A stretch of 64,000 nt of DNA from an uncultured Flavobacteriales bacterium (GCA_913062955.1 CAJXZP010000005.1:1-64000); one strand, 5' to 3'; positions 9,944 to 19,652 are shown, counted from the first letter of the stretch. The notes: generated by a model not told the origin, from the letters alone. Translations and numbers: made by a program.

Positions 9944-9976
9944 AAAAAAAGCATCTCTATATCACATAGAGATGCC
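9944..9976 (-). terminator. terminator of the porE-like gene
   Basis: A 10-bp stem (GCATCTCTAT / ATAGAGATGC) at 9951-9975 is followed on the minus strand by a run of seven T (9944-9950). It lies about 20 bases past the stop of the OmpA-family gene and upstream of purM. Confidence 0.88.
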
Positions 9977-9997
9977 CTTTAACACTATTTATTTAAT

Positions 9998-12052
9998 CTA
10001 ATTTCCTGACTCAGCTCCTTCCGCAGGTGCTTCTTCGGTTGTCGGAACAGCTTCCGCAGCAGTGGCTACGTAATCGTCACGCAATACACGGAACTCTGTA
10101 CGTCTATTCTTTTGATGGGCGGCATCTTTTTCTTCTTTGGTTGGAAGAGAATTAATGGTCGCATCAACAATAATCGGAGTGGTTTCCCCATAACCTTTGG
10201 CTTCCATTCTATCCACAGGAATTCCTTTAGATACGAGATAGTCCACACAACTTTGCGCACGTTTTTGAGACAAGATCATGTTTTTCCCTGATTTACCTTG
10301 CGTATCGGTATGTGCCATTAGTTCAATAACTAAAGTTGGATTTTCGATTAAGGTCGTATATAAGAAATCCAAAGAATCTTGCGAGTTAACTTCGTCATTT
10401 ACCTGCAATTCCCATTTACCCAAATCATAACGAACTTCTGGGAAGCGGATTGGTTTACTAAACGATTGCATTTTCACATCATGCACAATTTTAGTCGATT
10501 CTGTTCTTCCTAGAGTAGTTTCCTGTCCTGAACCATTCAAGTACCCTTTTTTGGAAAACTCTAGGGTATAAGACGTTTCATCTTTAATGTAACGCTCGGT
10601 AGAACCGGTAACTTGATCAAATTCAAAATAACCCAATTCGTCTGATAACACTTCAATAGAAGAACCATCCGTTCCAATTAACTTAATGCTAACCCCTGGG
10701 ATTGAACTCCCCAAATCCACATCTGAAATAGTACCTGCTAGGATAAATTTCAAAGGTGGAATTCTAAAAGAATAAATATCATCGGAACCTCTACCACCTG
10801 GTCTATCTGTGGTTAAATATCCTCTTTCTGCCACCCCATCAAACATGATTGAGAAATCATTATAAGAGGAGTTAATCGGGGATTTCATATTTTCCACATT
10901 ATTCCATTTATCCGATGTCCCTACTCTATCAGCAGAGAAAATATCCAAACTTCCCATTCCAGGATGGCCGTCCGAAGCAAAGTACAATCTACCATCTTTA
11001 CGAATGAACGGGTACATTTCATCTCCACTTGTATTTACATCCTCACCTAAGTTAATTGGGCTACTCCATGATTTTGCTTTCTTATCATATTTAACCATCC
11101 AAATATCTTTTCCCCCTTTACCACCTGGCATATCAGAGGCAAAAAACAAATATTTATCATTTAAACCCAAACTAGGATGTCCAGCCACAGAGGTGTCATT
11201 TAATTCAATAGGAAATAACTCTGGTTCTGTGTAAGCTGTACCCAATTTTTTAGTGGTATAAATGGCACAACCTAAACGAGATTTCTTTTTAGTCGAACAA
11301 CGTGTAAAATAAACTGTTTTGTATTTAGAGTCCATTACTGCAGAACCTTCATTCGCAGTACCATTGTTAATCGCCTCTTGGCCTTCATCTACCATAGTAG
11401 GTTGCATCCATTTTTTACTCTTCTTATCTTGAGAAGACCCCCAAATGGAAGAATAACTTTGCCCTGTAATAGGATCCACATTATCACCTGCACTGCCCTC
11501 TCTAGTAGAAGTAAAAATAATTGCGGTATGTTTTTTATTTGCCCAAGCGGGTGCAAAATCGGCTGCTTTAGTATTTAATACAGGGTCTTTTTCAACCATA
11601 TATCTTGTTGGATTATCTATCCAGTCTTGTGCCATTTCACATTCACTAATGTATCTCTCGGCACGTGCATCATCCGGAACAAGCGCTTGATATTTTTTAA
11701 ATTCAACAATAGCCTCATCATACAAACCTAATCTACGAATAGTTCTTGCATAGTAAAACTGCGCATTTGGATCTTGATAACCTGCCTTTACGGCCTTACT
11801 CAACCACCCCTTTGCATTGTCATAATCTTGAATATTGTAATACGAGAACCCAATTTTATAAAGAATAAGCTTCTTTTCTTTCGCAGATTTCACTTTTGAG
11901 TAAGAATCCTTATACAGATTAACGGCTTCAAAATAACGAGAAGACTTAAACATAGCGTCCGCTTCTTTAGTTACATTTTTCTGCGCCAATAACGTAGTAC
12001 CTAGCATAATAAGGATTAGGACTAGCGGAAATCGAAGTGCATTTAATTTCAT
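9998..12052 (-). CDS. PorE-like OmpA-family protein (TPR, PD40 propeller, CRD, OmpA)
   Basis: A 684-residue exported protein with a signal peptide ending near LLAQ (residue 24). Domains in order are TPR-like helices (about 28-140), a PD40/WD40-like beta-propeller (about 165-430, repeated FASDMPGGKGGKDIW and FASDGHPGMGSLDIF patterns), a carboxypeptidase-regulatory-like fold (about 435-515) and a C-terminal OmpA peptidoglycan-binding domain (about 545-665, MAHTDTQGKSG and YGETTPI). This matches Porphyromonas gingivalis PorE, a T9SS component thought to anchor the machinery to peptidoglycan. Similar architectures occur in paralogues, so the exact porE assignment is likely but not certain. The gene stands alone with its own terminator, away from the T9SS block at 49-57 kb. 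Confidence 0.82.
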   Translation of the reverse strand: MKLNALRFPLVLILIMLGTTLLAQKNVTKEADAMFKSSRYFEAVNLYKDSYSKVKSAKEKKLILYKIGFSYYNIQDYDNAKGWLSKAVKAGYQDPNAQFYYARTIRRLGLYDEAIVEFKKYQALVPDDARAERYISECEMAQDWIDNPTRYMVEKDPVLNTKAADFAPAWANKKHTAIIFTSTREGSAGDNVDPITGQSYSSIWGSSQDKKSKKWMQPTMVDEGQEAINNGTANEGSAVMDSKYKTVYFTRCSTKKKSRLGCAIYTTKKLGTAYTEPELFPIELNDTSVAGHPSLGLNDKYLFFASDMPGGKGGKDIWMVKYDKKAKSWSSPINLGEDVNTSGDEMYPFIRKDGRLYFASDGHPGMGSLDIFSADRVGTSDKWNNVENMKSPINSSYNDFSIMFDGVAERGYLTTDRPGGRGSDDIYSFRIPPLKFILAGTISDVDLGSSIPGVSIKLIGTDGSSIEVLSDELGYFEFDQVTGSTERYIKDETSYTLEFSKKGYLNGSGQETTLGRTESTKIVHDVKMQSFSKPIRFPEVRYDLGKWELQVNDEVNSQDSLDFLYTTLIENPTLVIELMAHTDTQGKSGKNMILSQKRAQSCVDYLVSKGIPVDRMEAKGYGETTPIIVDATINSLPTKEEKDAAHQKNRRTEFRVLRDDYVATAAEAVPTTEEAPAEGAESGN

Positions 12053-12149
12053 ATATTTTTCTTTTAAGTCATCCGAATGAAGTCGGATATAAACTCAGAT
12101 TAATAACGGCTCCAAAGTAAGTAATTATTTTAAATCTGAAAAACAATAA

Positions 12150-12180
12150 AAAGCCTCTTTTTAAAGTAAAAAGAGGCTTT
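12150..12180 (-). terminator. terminator of glnN
   Basis: The inverted repeat AAAGCCTCTTTTT / AAAAGAGGCTTT lies 12 bases past the glnN stop and ends in a T run on the minus strand. It sits in the gap before the porE-like gene. Confidence 0.85.
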
Positions 12181-12191
12181 CATAAATTCGT

Positions 12192-14384
12192 TTATTTAGT
12201 AAACAACATTTCTCTATATTTAGGGAGTGGCCAATTCTTATTATCAACCAGCAACTCTAACTTATCTACATCGTAACGGATTTTCTCGAAGAAAGGTTTT
12301 ACATTGTTACAGTAGGCTTTTGCTTGATCTTTTTCACGCTCCATTTTGTTAGCCGCCTTTCTGGCAGTAGTCATATCTGTGATATTCTTACGAATATCTT
12401 GAATATGTTGGGAGATATCTTTAATCATATCAATTTGTTCGCTAGCGTACTTGATAAACTCATCTCCAAAAATAGTTTTTAAGCCGTTTACATTTTCAAC
12501 CAATCCCTTTTGATATTCTACAGCGGTAGGAATAATATGATTCAATCCCATGTCGGCCATCACTCTGGATTCAATTTGAATGGAAAGTTTATACTTTTCT
12601 ACTTCAATTTCATACCGTGCTTCAATTTCTCTTTCAGAAAGAACATTTTGAGAAATAAAAAGTTCCTTTGATTTATCCGATATTAGAAACTCCAATGCTT
12701 CAGGAGTGGTTTTTTTATTATTTAACCCACGCTCTTCTGCAATCTTTACCCACTCTTCTCCATATCCATTACCATCAAAGATGATATCTTTAGATTCAAT
12801 AATATAGTTACGCAAGATTTCAAAAATAGCATCGTCCTTTTTCTTTCCTGCCTCAATTAATGTATCTACTTCAGATTTGAATCTTTTTAATTGTTGCGCC
12901 ATAGCCGTATTCAAAACGGTCATTGGATTAGCGCAATTAGCGGTAGACCCCACTGCTCTAAACTCGAATTTATTACCTGTAAAAGCAAAAGGGGAGGTTC
13001 TATTTCTATCCGTATTATCCAATAATAGTTCCGGTATTTTCCCAATATTCAATTTCAACTCCGTTTTTTCATCCGAAGACAAATTACTATTAGAAACTTT
13101 ACTTTCTATTTCGCCCAAAATTTTAGATAATTGAGTTCCAATAAAAATGGACATAATTGCCGGAGGTGCTTCGTTCGCTCCTAATCTATGATCATTCCCC
13201 GCCCCAGCAATTGAAGCACGTAATAGGTCATCATGTTCAGCCACCGCTCTAATTGAATTGATAAAGAAAGTCAAGAAACGTAAGTTCGTTTTCGGAGTAT
13301 TACCTGGATTCAATAAGTTTCTATGTTTCGGAGAGTTCGTACTTAAAGACCAGTTGTTATGTTTACCTGAACCATTAATTCCGGCAAACGGCTTTTCATG
13401 TAACAAAACCTTAAAATGGTGACGTTCAGCTACCCGTTCCATAACATCCATAAGTAATGAATTGTGATCTACTGCAAGATTACACTCTTCAAATAATGGG
13501 GCACATTCAAATTGATTTGGAGCTACCTCATTATGGCGTGTCATTACAGGAATACCCAATAAATGAACTTCCTTTTCGAAATCACGAATGAATGCATGTG
13601 CTCTGGAAGGAATGGCACCAAAATAATGATCATCCAATTGTTGTCCTTTCGAAGATGAATGCCCAAAAAGCGTTCTACCTGTTAACAATAAATCGGGTCT
13701 AGCCATAGCTAAGGCAGAATCTACTAAGAAGTACTCCTGCTCCCATCCTAAAGTTGCTTGTACTTTGGTAATGTTCTTATCAAAATACTGACATACATCG
13801 GTTGCTGCTTTATCAACGGCATGTAATGCCCGTAATAAAGGTGTTTTATAATCTAAGGCTTCACCCGTATACGAAATAAAAACAGTAGGAATACAAAGTG
13901 TTTCCCCAATGATAAAAGCTGGAGAGGTTGGGTCCCATGCGGTATAACCACGAGCTTCAAACGTATTTCTAATTCCTCCATGAGGGAATGAAGAAGCATC
14001 TGGCTCCTGCTGAATTAATTGGGCACCATCAAAAGTTTCAAAGGAAGTTCCATCTCCTGCAGGCGTATTGAATGAATCATGCTTTTCGGCAGTTCTCCCT
14101 GTCAATGGTTGAAACCAGTGGGTATAATGAGTAGCTCCTTTTGAGATGGCCCAAGACTTCATACCAGAAGCGACCAAATCAGCCACTTTTCTATCTAAAG
14201 TAGAGCCGAAATTTATGGCATTATTAACGCTTTTGTAAGCCCCTTCTGAAAGGAACTGACGCATCGCTTTTTTGTTAAATGCATTTTCACCAAAATAATC
14301 TGAAATTCTATGAGATGAAGTTTTCACTTCTTGGGGTACTCTATCCATTGTTTTTTCAAGAGCGATAAACCTTAAAGATGCCAT
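12192..14384 (-). CDS. glnN: glutamine synthetase type III
   Basis: A 730-residue type III glutamine synthetase, the large form typical of Bacteroidota, which joins ammonia and glutamate with ATP. The GSIII N-terminal domain is followed by the catalytic core: LGWEQEYFLVD near residue 202, RHNEVAPNQFECAPLFEE near 283 and the ATP/glutamate segment GINGSGKHNNWSLS near 335. A long helical C-terminal region completes it. The start MASLRFIALEK is family-like. A TATATTTG-type -7 motif lies at 14412-14419, with a paired AGGGGGTGC repeat around and above it, suggesting dedicated transcriptional control. The gene has its own terminator. Confidence 0.97.
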   Translation of the reverse strand: MASLRFIALEKTMDRVPQEVKTSSHRISDYFGENAFNKKAMRQFLSEGAYKSVNNAINFGSTLDRKVADLVASGMKSWAISKGATHYTHWFQPLTGRTAEKHDSFNTPAGDGTSFETFDGAQLIQQEPDASSFPHGGIRNTFEARGYTAWDPTSPAFIIGETLCIPTVFISYTGEALDYKTPLLRALHAVDKAATDVCQYFDKNITKVQATLGWEQEYFLVDSALAMARPDLLLTGRTLFGHSSSKGQQLDDHYFGAIPSRAHAFIRDFEKEVHLLGIPVMTRHNEVAPNQFECAPLFEECNLAVDHNSLLMDVMERVAERHHFKVLLHEKPFAGINGSGKHNNWSLSTNSPKHRNLLNPGNTPKTNLRFLTFFINSIRAVAEHDDLLRASIAGAGNDHRLGANEAPPAIMSIFIGTQLSKILGEIESKVSNSNLSSDEKTELKLNIGKIPELLLDNTDRNRTSPFAFTGNKFEFRAVGSTANCANPMTVLNTAMAQQLKRFKSEVDTLIEAGKKKDDAIFEILRNYIIESKDIIFDGNGYGEEWVKIAEERGLNNKKTTPEALEFLISDKSKELFISQNVLSEREIEARYEIEVEKYKLSIQIESRVMADMGLNHIIPTAVEYQKGLVENVNGLKTIFGDEFIKYASEQIDMIKDISQHIQDIRKNITDMTTARKAANKMEREKDQAKAYCNNVKPFFEKIRYDVDKLELLVDNKNWPLPKYREMLFTK

Positions 14385-14411
14385 AATTCCAATTTAAATT
14401 AAAAATTTTGA

Positions 14412-14489
14412 CAAATATAACCAGTTCAAGGGGGTGCGTCTAAAAAAACTACACTTTTTAATCAACACCCCTCATAATTTAGGGGGTGC
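14412..14489 (-). promoter_or_regulatory. glnN promoter with repeated operator-like sites
   Basis: On the minus strand a TATATTTG -7 element (14419-14412) precedes glnN. The plus-strand motif AGGGGGTGC occurs twice as exact 9-bp copies (14429-14437 and 14481-14489), 52 bases apart, about five helical turns. An inverted, one-base-shorter copy (ACACCCCT, 14465-14472) lies between them. The proximal copy falls in the spacer between the expected -33 and -7 elements, where a regulator could block or aid polymerase. The distal pair can also form a hairpin, so weak termination of the upstream antiporter gene is an alternative. Confidence 0.45.
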
Positions 14490-14537
14490 ACGTTAAAAAA
14501 CTTAATTTAACACATAAAAACAACAAATCCACACAGG

Positions 14538-15515
14538 TTAAGAACGAACCACTGTAAAGTAGAGGTAAGAACAATAAAGAGCCAACAAGATGAACCCTTC
14601 CACTTTGGAAATTTTCTTCCGAGTAATCATCATTGGAAATACCACCAAGCTAATCCCCATCACCCATAACATATCGATATTTAAAACCAACTCAGAGATA
14701 GGAATCTCCTTAAATATTGCCGTAATACCCAAAATTCCAAGTATATTAAAAACATTAGAACCTAACAAATTACCCACAGACAAATCAGAATGTCGCTTAA
14801 AAGCCGCCATTACCGAAGTCATTAACTCCGGCAAGGAGGTTCCAAAGGCAACCACGGTAACACTAATCACATAGTCACTAATACCCAGAACGGTAGCTAA
14901 ACCCACTGTTCCCTCTACTAATAAATGGGCCCCACCCGCCAGACCCACAGAACCAATCACTACGAAGAGCACATCCTTTGTTACGGAGCTTTTAGGAATT
15001 TTCGGTTCTTGCTTGGCTTCTTTATGAATGGCCTTCGTTACTTTTCTGGATTTCCATATCAAAAAACAACTAAACCCAACCAACAAAGAGACCATGATAA
15101 TACCGTTCATCCTGTTAATGGAAGAAACATATTCGCCTCCCATTTCGGGATCGAAATTAAGCCACATAAATCCATACACCATAAAGGTGGCCAGCATCAT
15201 AAAGGGCCAATCCACTCGATACGAATTCCGACTTACTAAAATTGGAAATATCACTGCAGTCACGCCCAATACCAAAGCAATATTTGCAATATTAGAACCG
15301 ACTACATTCCCAATGGCAATTCCTGGATGCCCTTCAAACATCGCCTCCAAACTTACCAGTAACTCAGGCGCAGAGGTTCCAAAAGCGACCACAGTCATCC
15401 CCACTACCAAGGTAGAAATATGAAACCTTTGCGCAATGGTTACAGCACCTCTGACCAGTAATTCGCCACCAATTACGAGAATAATTATTCCGACAATGAT
15501 TAATACTATATTCAA
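14538..15515 (-). CDS. calcium/sodium antiporter (CaCA family, YrbG-like)
   Basis: A membrane protein of about 325 residues with the two inverted alpha-repeats that define Ca2+/cation antiporters. These are VVAFGTSAPELLVSLEA and GNVVGSNIANIALVLG in the first half, and VVAFGTSLPELMTSVMAA and GNLLGSNVFNILGILG in the second. The conserved acidic residues of the ion site are present in both repeats. Two starts are possible: a GTG at 15575 inside tatA, and a TTG at 15515 one base after the tatA stop. I prefer the TTG, since the extra 20 residues are polar and unlike the family start (NIVLIIVG). It appears to be co-transcribed with tatA. Confidence 0.9.
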   Translation of the reverse strand: MNIVLIIVGIIILVIGGELLVRGAVTIAQRFHISTLVVGMTVVAFGTSAPELLVSLEAMFEGHPGIAIGNVVGSNIANIALVLGVTAVIFPILVSRNSYRVDWPFMMLATFMVYGFMWLNFDPEMGGEYVSSINRMNGIIMVSLLVGFSCFLIWKSRKVTKAIHKEAKQEPKIPKSSVTKDVLFVVIGSVGLAGGAHLLVEGTVGLATVLGISDYVISVTVVAFGTSLPELMTSVMAAFKRHSDLSVGNLLGSNVFNILGILGITAIFKEIPISELVLNIDMLWVMGISLVVFPMMITRKKISKVEGFILLALYCSYLYFTVVRS

Positions 15516-15516
15516 T

Positions 15517-15888
15517 TTATACTTCTTTGGTAGGTTCTTTTTCTGAATGAGGAGGAGTAGGTTTGGAGCTTTCACCTTCAGCCGTTACCGTACTTGCTAT
15601 ATCATCAAACACTTCTTTTAAGGAAGCCTGAGAATTACGCTTTACAGAATTTACAACATCTACCCCTTCTTTTACTTCTTTCATATTGGCATCGATACTC
15701 ACTTTCACCTCATCAACAGACGTTTGAATATCTCGTTTAACGCCATCGGTGGCATCTTTCACATACCGAATTCCTTTCCCTAAACTACGAGCGAACTCAG
15801 GGATTTTATCTGCTCCAAACAAAAGTAACACCACTACAAAAATGGCAAATAACTCTCCGAAGCCTAAATTAAAAAATACGAAAACCAT
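15517..15888 (-). CDS. tatA: Sec-independent translocase TatA/TatE-type protein
   Basis: A 123-residue protein with an N-terminal membrane helix (about residues 5-23), a conserved FGADKIPEFARSLGKGIR hinge and amphipathic helix, and a long acidic, coiled C-terminal tail. TatA forms the pore for folded proteins carrying twin-arginine signals. TatC is not in this window. The tail ends in a proline and glutamate-rich stretch (KPTPPHSEKEPTKEV). The gene is followed at once by the Ca2+/Na+ antiporter gene. A CAAATATA motif (minus-strand TATATTTG) lies 26 bases upstream. Confidence 0.92.
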   Translation of the reverse strand: MVFVFFNLGFGELFAIFVVVLLLFGADKIPEFARSLGKGIRYVKDATDGVKRDIQTSVDEVKVSIDANMKEVKEGVDVVNSVKRNSQASLKEVFDDIASTVTAEGESSKPTPPHSEKEPTKEV

Positions 15889-15924
15889 AAATAAACTTTC
15901 TATAAACGAATGCGCAAATATACA

Positions 15925-15957
15925 AAAGCCCTTTTAGGTGGGTACCTAAAAGGGCTT
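15925..15957 (-). terminator. terminator between secDF and tatA
   Basis: A near-perfect 15-bp stem (AAAGCCCTTTTAGGT / ACCTAAAAGGGCTTT, loop GGGT) lies 20 bases past the secDF stop. It has T-rich ends on either strand and most simply ends secDF transcription. Confidence 0.85.
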
Positions 15958-15977
15958 TCAATTAGTTCTGTAAACTT

Positions 15978-18900
15978 TTAGTGTTTTACTTCCCCTTTAC
16001 TTAGATCGTAAGTAATTGGAGTTGCAATGAAAAGGGAAGAGTAGGTACCTACTACCACACCCACCATCATAGCGAAGATGAATCCTCTAATCATTTCCCC
16101 ACCAAATATGAAGATGATAAGTAAAACAACAAACGTACTTAAAGAAGTATTTACGGTACGCGATATTGTACTATTCAAAGCGCTATTGATCACTTCTTTC
16201 GCATCCTTTTTAGGATGTAAACCTAAGTACTCTCTTAGACGGTCAAATACAACCACCGTATCATTAATAGAGTAACCTACCACTGTTAAAATTGCCGCAA
16301 TAAATGCTTGGTCAATTTCTAACGAGAAAGGCAACACCCCATAGAATATAGAGAATATTGCTAATACAATAAGCACATCATGTGCGAGTGCAGCAATTGC
16401 ACCTGCGGAATATTGCCACTTCGTAAAACGAGCGAAGATGTAAACGAAAATCACGATTAATGAAAATATAATAGCAACCAAAGCTGCATTTTTTATATCA
16501 TCAGCAATAGTAGGCTCCACTTTTTGAGATGTTAATTCAGATACAAACTCTACCTGAGTAATTTCATCCTTATACATTCCTTTAAGCCCTTCGAATAATT
16601 TGGTCTCTAGTATCCCATCCACCTCATTATCGGTATTATTGATCATGTATTTAGTGGTGATTTTTACTTGATTGGAAGAACCAAACGTTTTTACCTCAGG
16701 AATATCTTTTAATCCGTTTTCACCCACAAACTGAATGGTAAGATTCGCAGCTACATCTTCTACATTTACGGGTTTATCAAATCTTACTATATAAGAACGT
16801 CCACCTACGAAATCAACACCGTAGTTCAAACCTTTAACAGCTAAGGAACCAATCCCACCTAGAATTACAACCATTGAAACCACATAGAACATTTTTCTTT
16901 TCCCTAAGAAATCTATATTCATGTTCTGGAATAAACCTTCCGTCATTTTTGTCGAGAACTTCACAGACTTTCCATTCGCCATACCCCATTCGAAAATTAA
17001 TCGAGTGATAAATATTGCAGAGAATAAGGAGGTCATAATACCAATGATCAAGGTAGTTGCAAAACCTTGAATTGGTCCTGTACCGAAAATAAACAAAATA
17101 ACACCCGTTAACAAAGTCGTAATGTTCGAATCTAAAATTGAACTATAAGCAGCTTTGTAACCATCAGAAATAGCTTGTTTAAATCCTTTACCTGTTCGCA
17201 ATTCCTCACGAATTCTTTCGTAAATCAAAACGTTTGCATCCACCGACATACCGATGGTTAACACGATACCTGCAATACCAGGTAATGTAAGGGTAGCTCT
17301 TAACGATGCTAAGAAACCCAAAATAAAGAATAGGTTAACTACTAATGCAATATCCGCAACAATACCTGCAGTAGAATAATAGAATATCATGTAAACCAAG
17401 ATCAGAGCCAAAGCAATCAAAAATGAGCTTAATCCAGAATCAATAGCTTCTTGACCTAAAGAAGGACCTACGATAGCCTCTTCAATAATATGCAATGGAG
17501 CTGGTAATTTACCGGCTTTTAACACACCGGCTAAATCGCCCGCTTCTTGTTGGGTAAAACGCCCTGTAATTTCGGTACGACCACCAGGAATCTCCCCTTG
17601 TACGGTTGGAGCAGAATAAACTAAACCATCCAATACAACAGCTACAGCAGACTTATTTCCTTTTCCATCTCCTTTAGATAAACGTGCCGTCATTTTCTTC
17701 CAAGTGTTAGCACCTGTAGAGTTCATGTTCATGTTTACCGTTGGATTTCCAAGAGGATCAGCTCCTACACGTGCATCGGTCACTACATCACCTTCTAACT
17801 CAGCTCTACCACCTTTTGGAACTTTAATTGCATACAAGTAAAATAGGTTTTCAGTACCTTCAATTGGCATGGCTTCCCATAAAAAACGAGTTCTGGGTGG
17901 AAACAATTGTTTAATATCCTTTCGATTTAAATAGGTATTAACGATAGAGGTATCCGATGTTCTAGCATATCCTACTCTAGGACCAGCAGCAGGAGCATTG
18001 TTTTGATCTAGATTAGGGGATAAATGATAAAACAAAGGGTTTGACGCTTCTCTTTCACCTTCAGACATAGATGCAAAATCCAATGAATCTGGAGAATCAT
18101 TAGTAGCTTCGGCCATTAGCTCCTCCATTGTTTTTTCAGTAGAATCAACTACGGTAGTATCTGCAATCAATTCGTTTGACTCTGCTGTAAGCACAGAAAT
18201 AGAATCTTCAACGACAACATCAGCTACTTCATCCGATCCACTTTCTGCTTTGAAAGTAGCTCGCAAGATGTTATTTGCTTGATCTAAACCACCAATGATT
18301 TGAGAGTTATCGAAACATTCCCAAAACTCCAATTTAGCCGTTCCTTGTAAGATCTTTCGAACTCTATCCTTAGATTTCACACCAGGCAACTCAACGATGA
18401 TTCTACCAGAACCAGATAAACGTTGAATTTTTGGTTGAACAACACCTAAGTTATCTACTCTTTTTCGTAATACTTGTTCTGTTCTTGAAATGGCATCCTC
18501 CGATTCACTCGCAATAATCTCTAATATTTGCTCGTTGGTAGCATCTGCGGCAATACGATCTTTGTTTTCCAGGTTATGAAAAACTGCGGCCAATTTGAAA
18601 TCAGGAGCTATTTCTTTTTGTGCATCCCCAAAAATAGACACGAAATTATCCGAACTATTTTTTTGATTCTCTACCGCTTTTCTTAAGATTTTCACAAAAG
18701 TAGGGTTCGTACGATTACTCGCTGCCATCTCTCTAATCAAATCCGGTTCAGAAACCTCTAGAGTAACGTGCATTCCGCCTTGTAAATCCAAACCTAAGTT
18801 CATCTCACGTTTTTTCACGTAAGAATAGCTATGTCCAAATATAGGATAAACACTTTCCGGACCTTTATTCAAAAGGATCTCCGTCTCGTATTTTTGCTGA

Positions 18901-19079
18901 GCAGATTCCTTTTCGAAAATAGTCATCTCTTTGGTTAAACTTAGAGAGTCGGCTTTTTGGGCTGCTACCACAGCGGCTGCACTTTCTACACTACCTGAAA
19001 CCCAGGTAAATGATAATTGGTATAAACTTGCGAGGACCAGTAAAACTGCGAATCCCCAAATGAATGATTTATTCTGCAT
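15978..19079 (-). CDS. secDF: SecDF fused protein translocase subunit
   Basis: A 1033-residue fusion of SecD and SecF, RND-like inner-membrane proteins that use the proton gradient to pull proteins through SecYEG. The SecD half holds an N-terminal helix, the periplasmic P1 domain (EMNLGLDLQGGMHVTLEV near residue 92, IIVELPGVKSKDRVRKIL near 227), a Ser/Glu-rich insert (about 290-350) and helices with LTIGMSVDANVLIYERIREE. The SecF half begins near residue 725 with a second RND core containing VGYSINDTVVVFDRLRE. Fusion is the normal state in Bacteroidota. It has its own promoter (19132-19162), and a small hairpin lies in the predicted leader. Confidence 0.96.
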   Translation of the reverse strand: MQNKSFIWGFAVLLVLASLYQLSFTWVSGSVESAAAVVAAQKADSLSLTKEMTIFEKESAQQKYETEILLNKGPESVYPIFGHSYSYVKKREMNLGLDLQGGMHVTLEVSEPDLIREMAASNRTNPTFVKILRKAVENQKNSSDNFVSIFGDAQKEIAPDFKLAAVFHNLENKDRIAADATNEQILEIIASESEDAISRTEQVLRKRVDNLGVVQPKIQRLSGSGRIIVELPGVKSKDRVRKILQGTAKLEFWECFDNSQIIGGLDQANNILRATFKAESGSDEVADVVVEDSISVLTAESNELIADTTVVDSTEKTMEELMAEATNDSPDSLDFASMSEGEREASNPLFYHLSPNLDQNNAPAAGPRVGYARTSDTSIVNTYLNRKDIKQLFPPRTRFLWEAMPIEGTENLFYLYAIKVPKGGRAELEGDVVTDARVGADPLGNPTVNMNMNSTGANTWKKMTARLSKGDGKGNKSAVAVVLDGLVYSAPTVQGEIPGGRTEITGRFTQQEAGDLAGVLKAGKLPAPLHIIEEAIVGPSLGQEAIDSGLSSFLIALALILVYMIFYYSTAGIVADIALVVNLFFILGFLASLRATLTLPGIAGIVLTIGMSVDANVLIYERIREELRTGKGFKQAISDGYKAAYSSILDSNITTLLTGVILFIFGTGPIQGFATTLIIGIMTSLFSAIFITRLIFEWGMANGKSVKFSTKMTEGLFQNMNIDFLGKRKMFYVVSMVVILGGIGSLAVKGLNYGVDFVGGRSYIVRFDKPVNVEDVAANLTIQFVGENGLKDIPEVKTFGSSNQVKITTKYMINNTDNEVDGILETKLFEGLKGMYKDEITQVEFVSELTSQKVEPTIADDIKNAALVAIIFSLIVIFVYIFARFTKWQYSAGAIAALAHDVLIVLAIFSIFYGVLPFSLEIDQAFIAAILTVVGYSINDTVVVFDRLREYLGLHPKKDAKEVINSALNSTISRTVNTSLSTFVVLLIIFIFGGEMIRGFIFAMMVGVVVGTYSSLFIATPITYDLSKGEVKH

Positions 19080-19093
19080 CTATATTTATCTTA

Positions 19094-19121
19094 TTTTTAG
19101 GGCATTATATACCCTATAAAA
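19094..19121 (-). promoter_or_regulatory. hairpin in the secDF 5' leader
   Basis: The inverted repeat TTTTAGGG / CCCTATAAAA (one bulged base, loop CATTATATA) lies 15 bases before the secDF start and inside the predicted transcript. It could affect translation. No known riboswitch or leader-peptide pattern is visible. Confidence 0.3.
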
Positions 19122-19131
19122 TTTAGGAGCG

Positions 19132-19162
19132 CAAATATAGAATTTCCAACGAATTTACCCAA
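19132..19162 (-). promoter_or_regulatory. secDF promoter (Bacteroidota type)
   Basis: On the minus strand a TTG (19162-19160) is followed after 20 bases by TATATTTG (19139-19132). This is close to the Bacteroidota consensus of TTTG, about 19 bases, then TAnnTTTG. It predicts a leader of about 45 bases for secDF. Confidence 0.6.
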
Positions 19163-19652
19163 TGGAAAACAGGTTATCTAATTATTTTTTCGAACAACAT
19201 ACCAAAAGGTGTCATGACTAAAAAACTCTCGATAAATTTGAATTCTCATAAATCAACAAGTGCTCCTATGGATTTTACGTGGCGAGTATTATGGTTTGTG
19301 TCATAAATGACTGGTTAGTTTAATAAAAAAAAAAATGGATCCCAAAAGCAATTCCCAACCGCCCCTTTTACTGAAAAGTAAGCGAGTAATTGAGGTTTAA
19401 GAGATGTGAACACCAAAAACCGCTCATTGTTTGGGTTCATGCAGGGATGTAGGAAAAGTACCTAAGCCGTTTCCCATGTACTAAAAAAGCCCCCAAATCC
19501 TTGAGAGCTTTTCCAAATAGTATTTATTTACCCCTCTGAGATCATCATTTCTTCCTGATCAAATTACCCAAATTCTGAAATCATAAATTTGGAAAATTCG
19601 ATGGTAAAGAAACCCAACTAAGGAAGAGCTTATTCTTTTTTTTAATTAACGC
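19163..19652. other. gene-free stretch between DUF5606 and secDF
   Basis: About 490 bases without a convincing gene. It is AT-rich, holds a run of twelve A near 19325, and has a weak hairpin AAAAGC / GAGCTTTT near 19485-19511 that may be a poor terminator for the DUF5606 gene. Both flanking genes run on the minus strand. I see no RNA gene, repeat or conserved short frame in it. Confidence 0.6.

Noticed and set aside
14590-15423. Several plus-strand frames opposite the antiporter gene
   Set aside because: The minus-strand frame has clear alpha-repeats of the CaCA family. The opposite frames resemble nothing.
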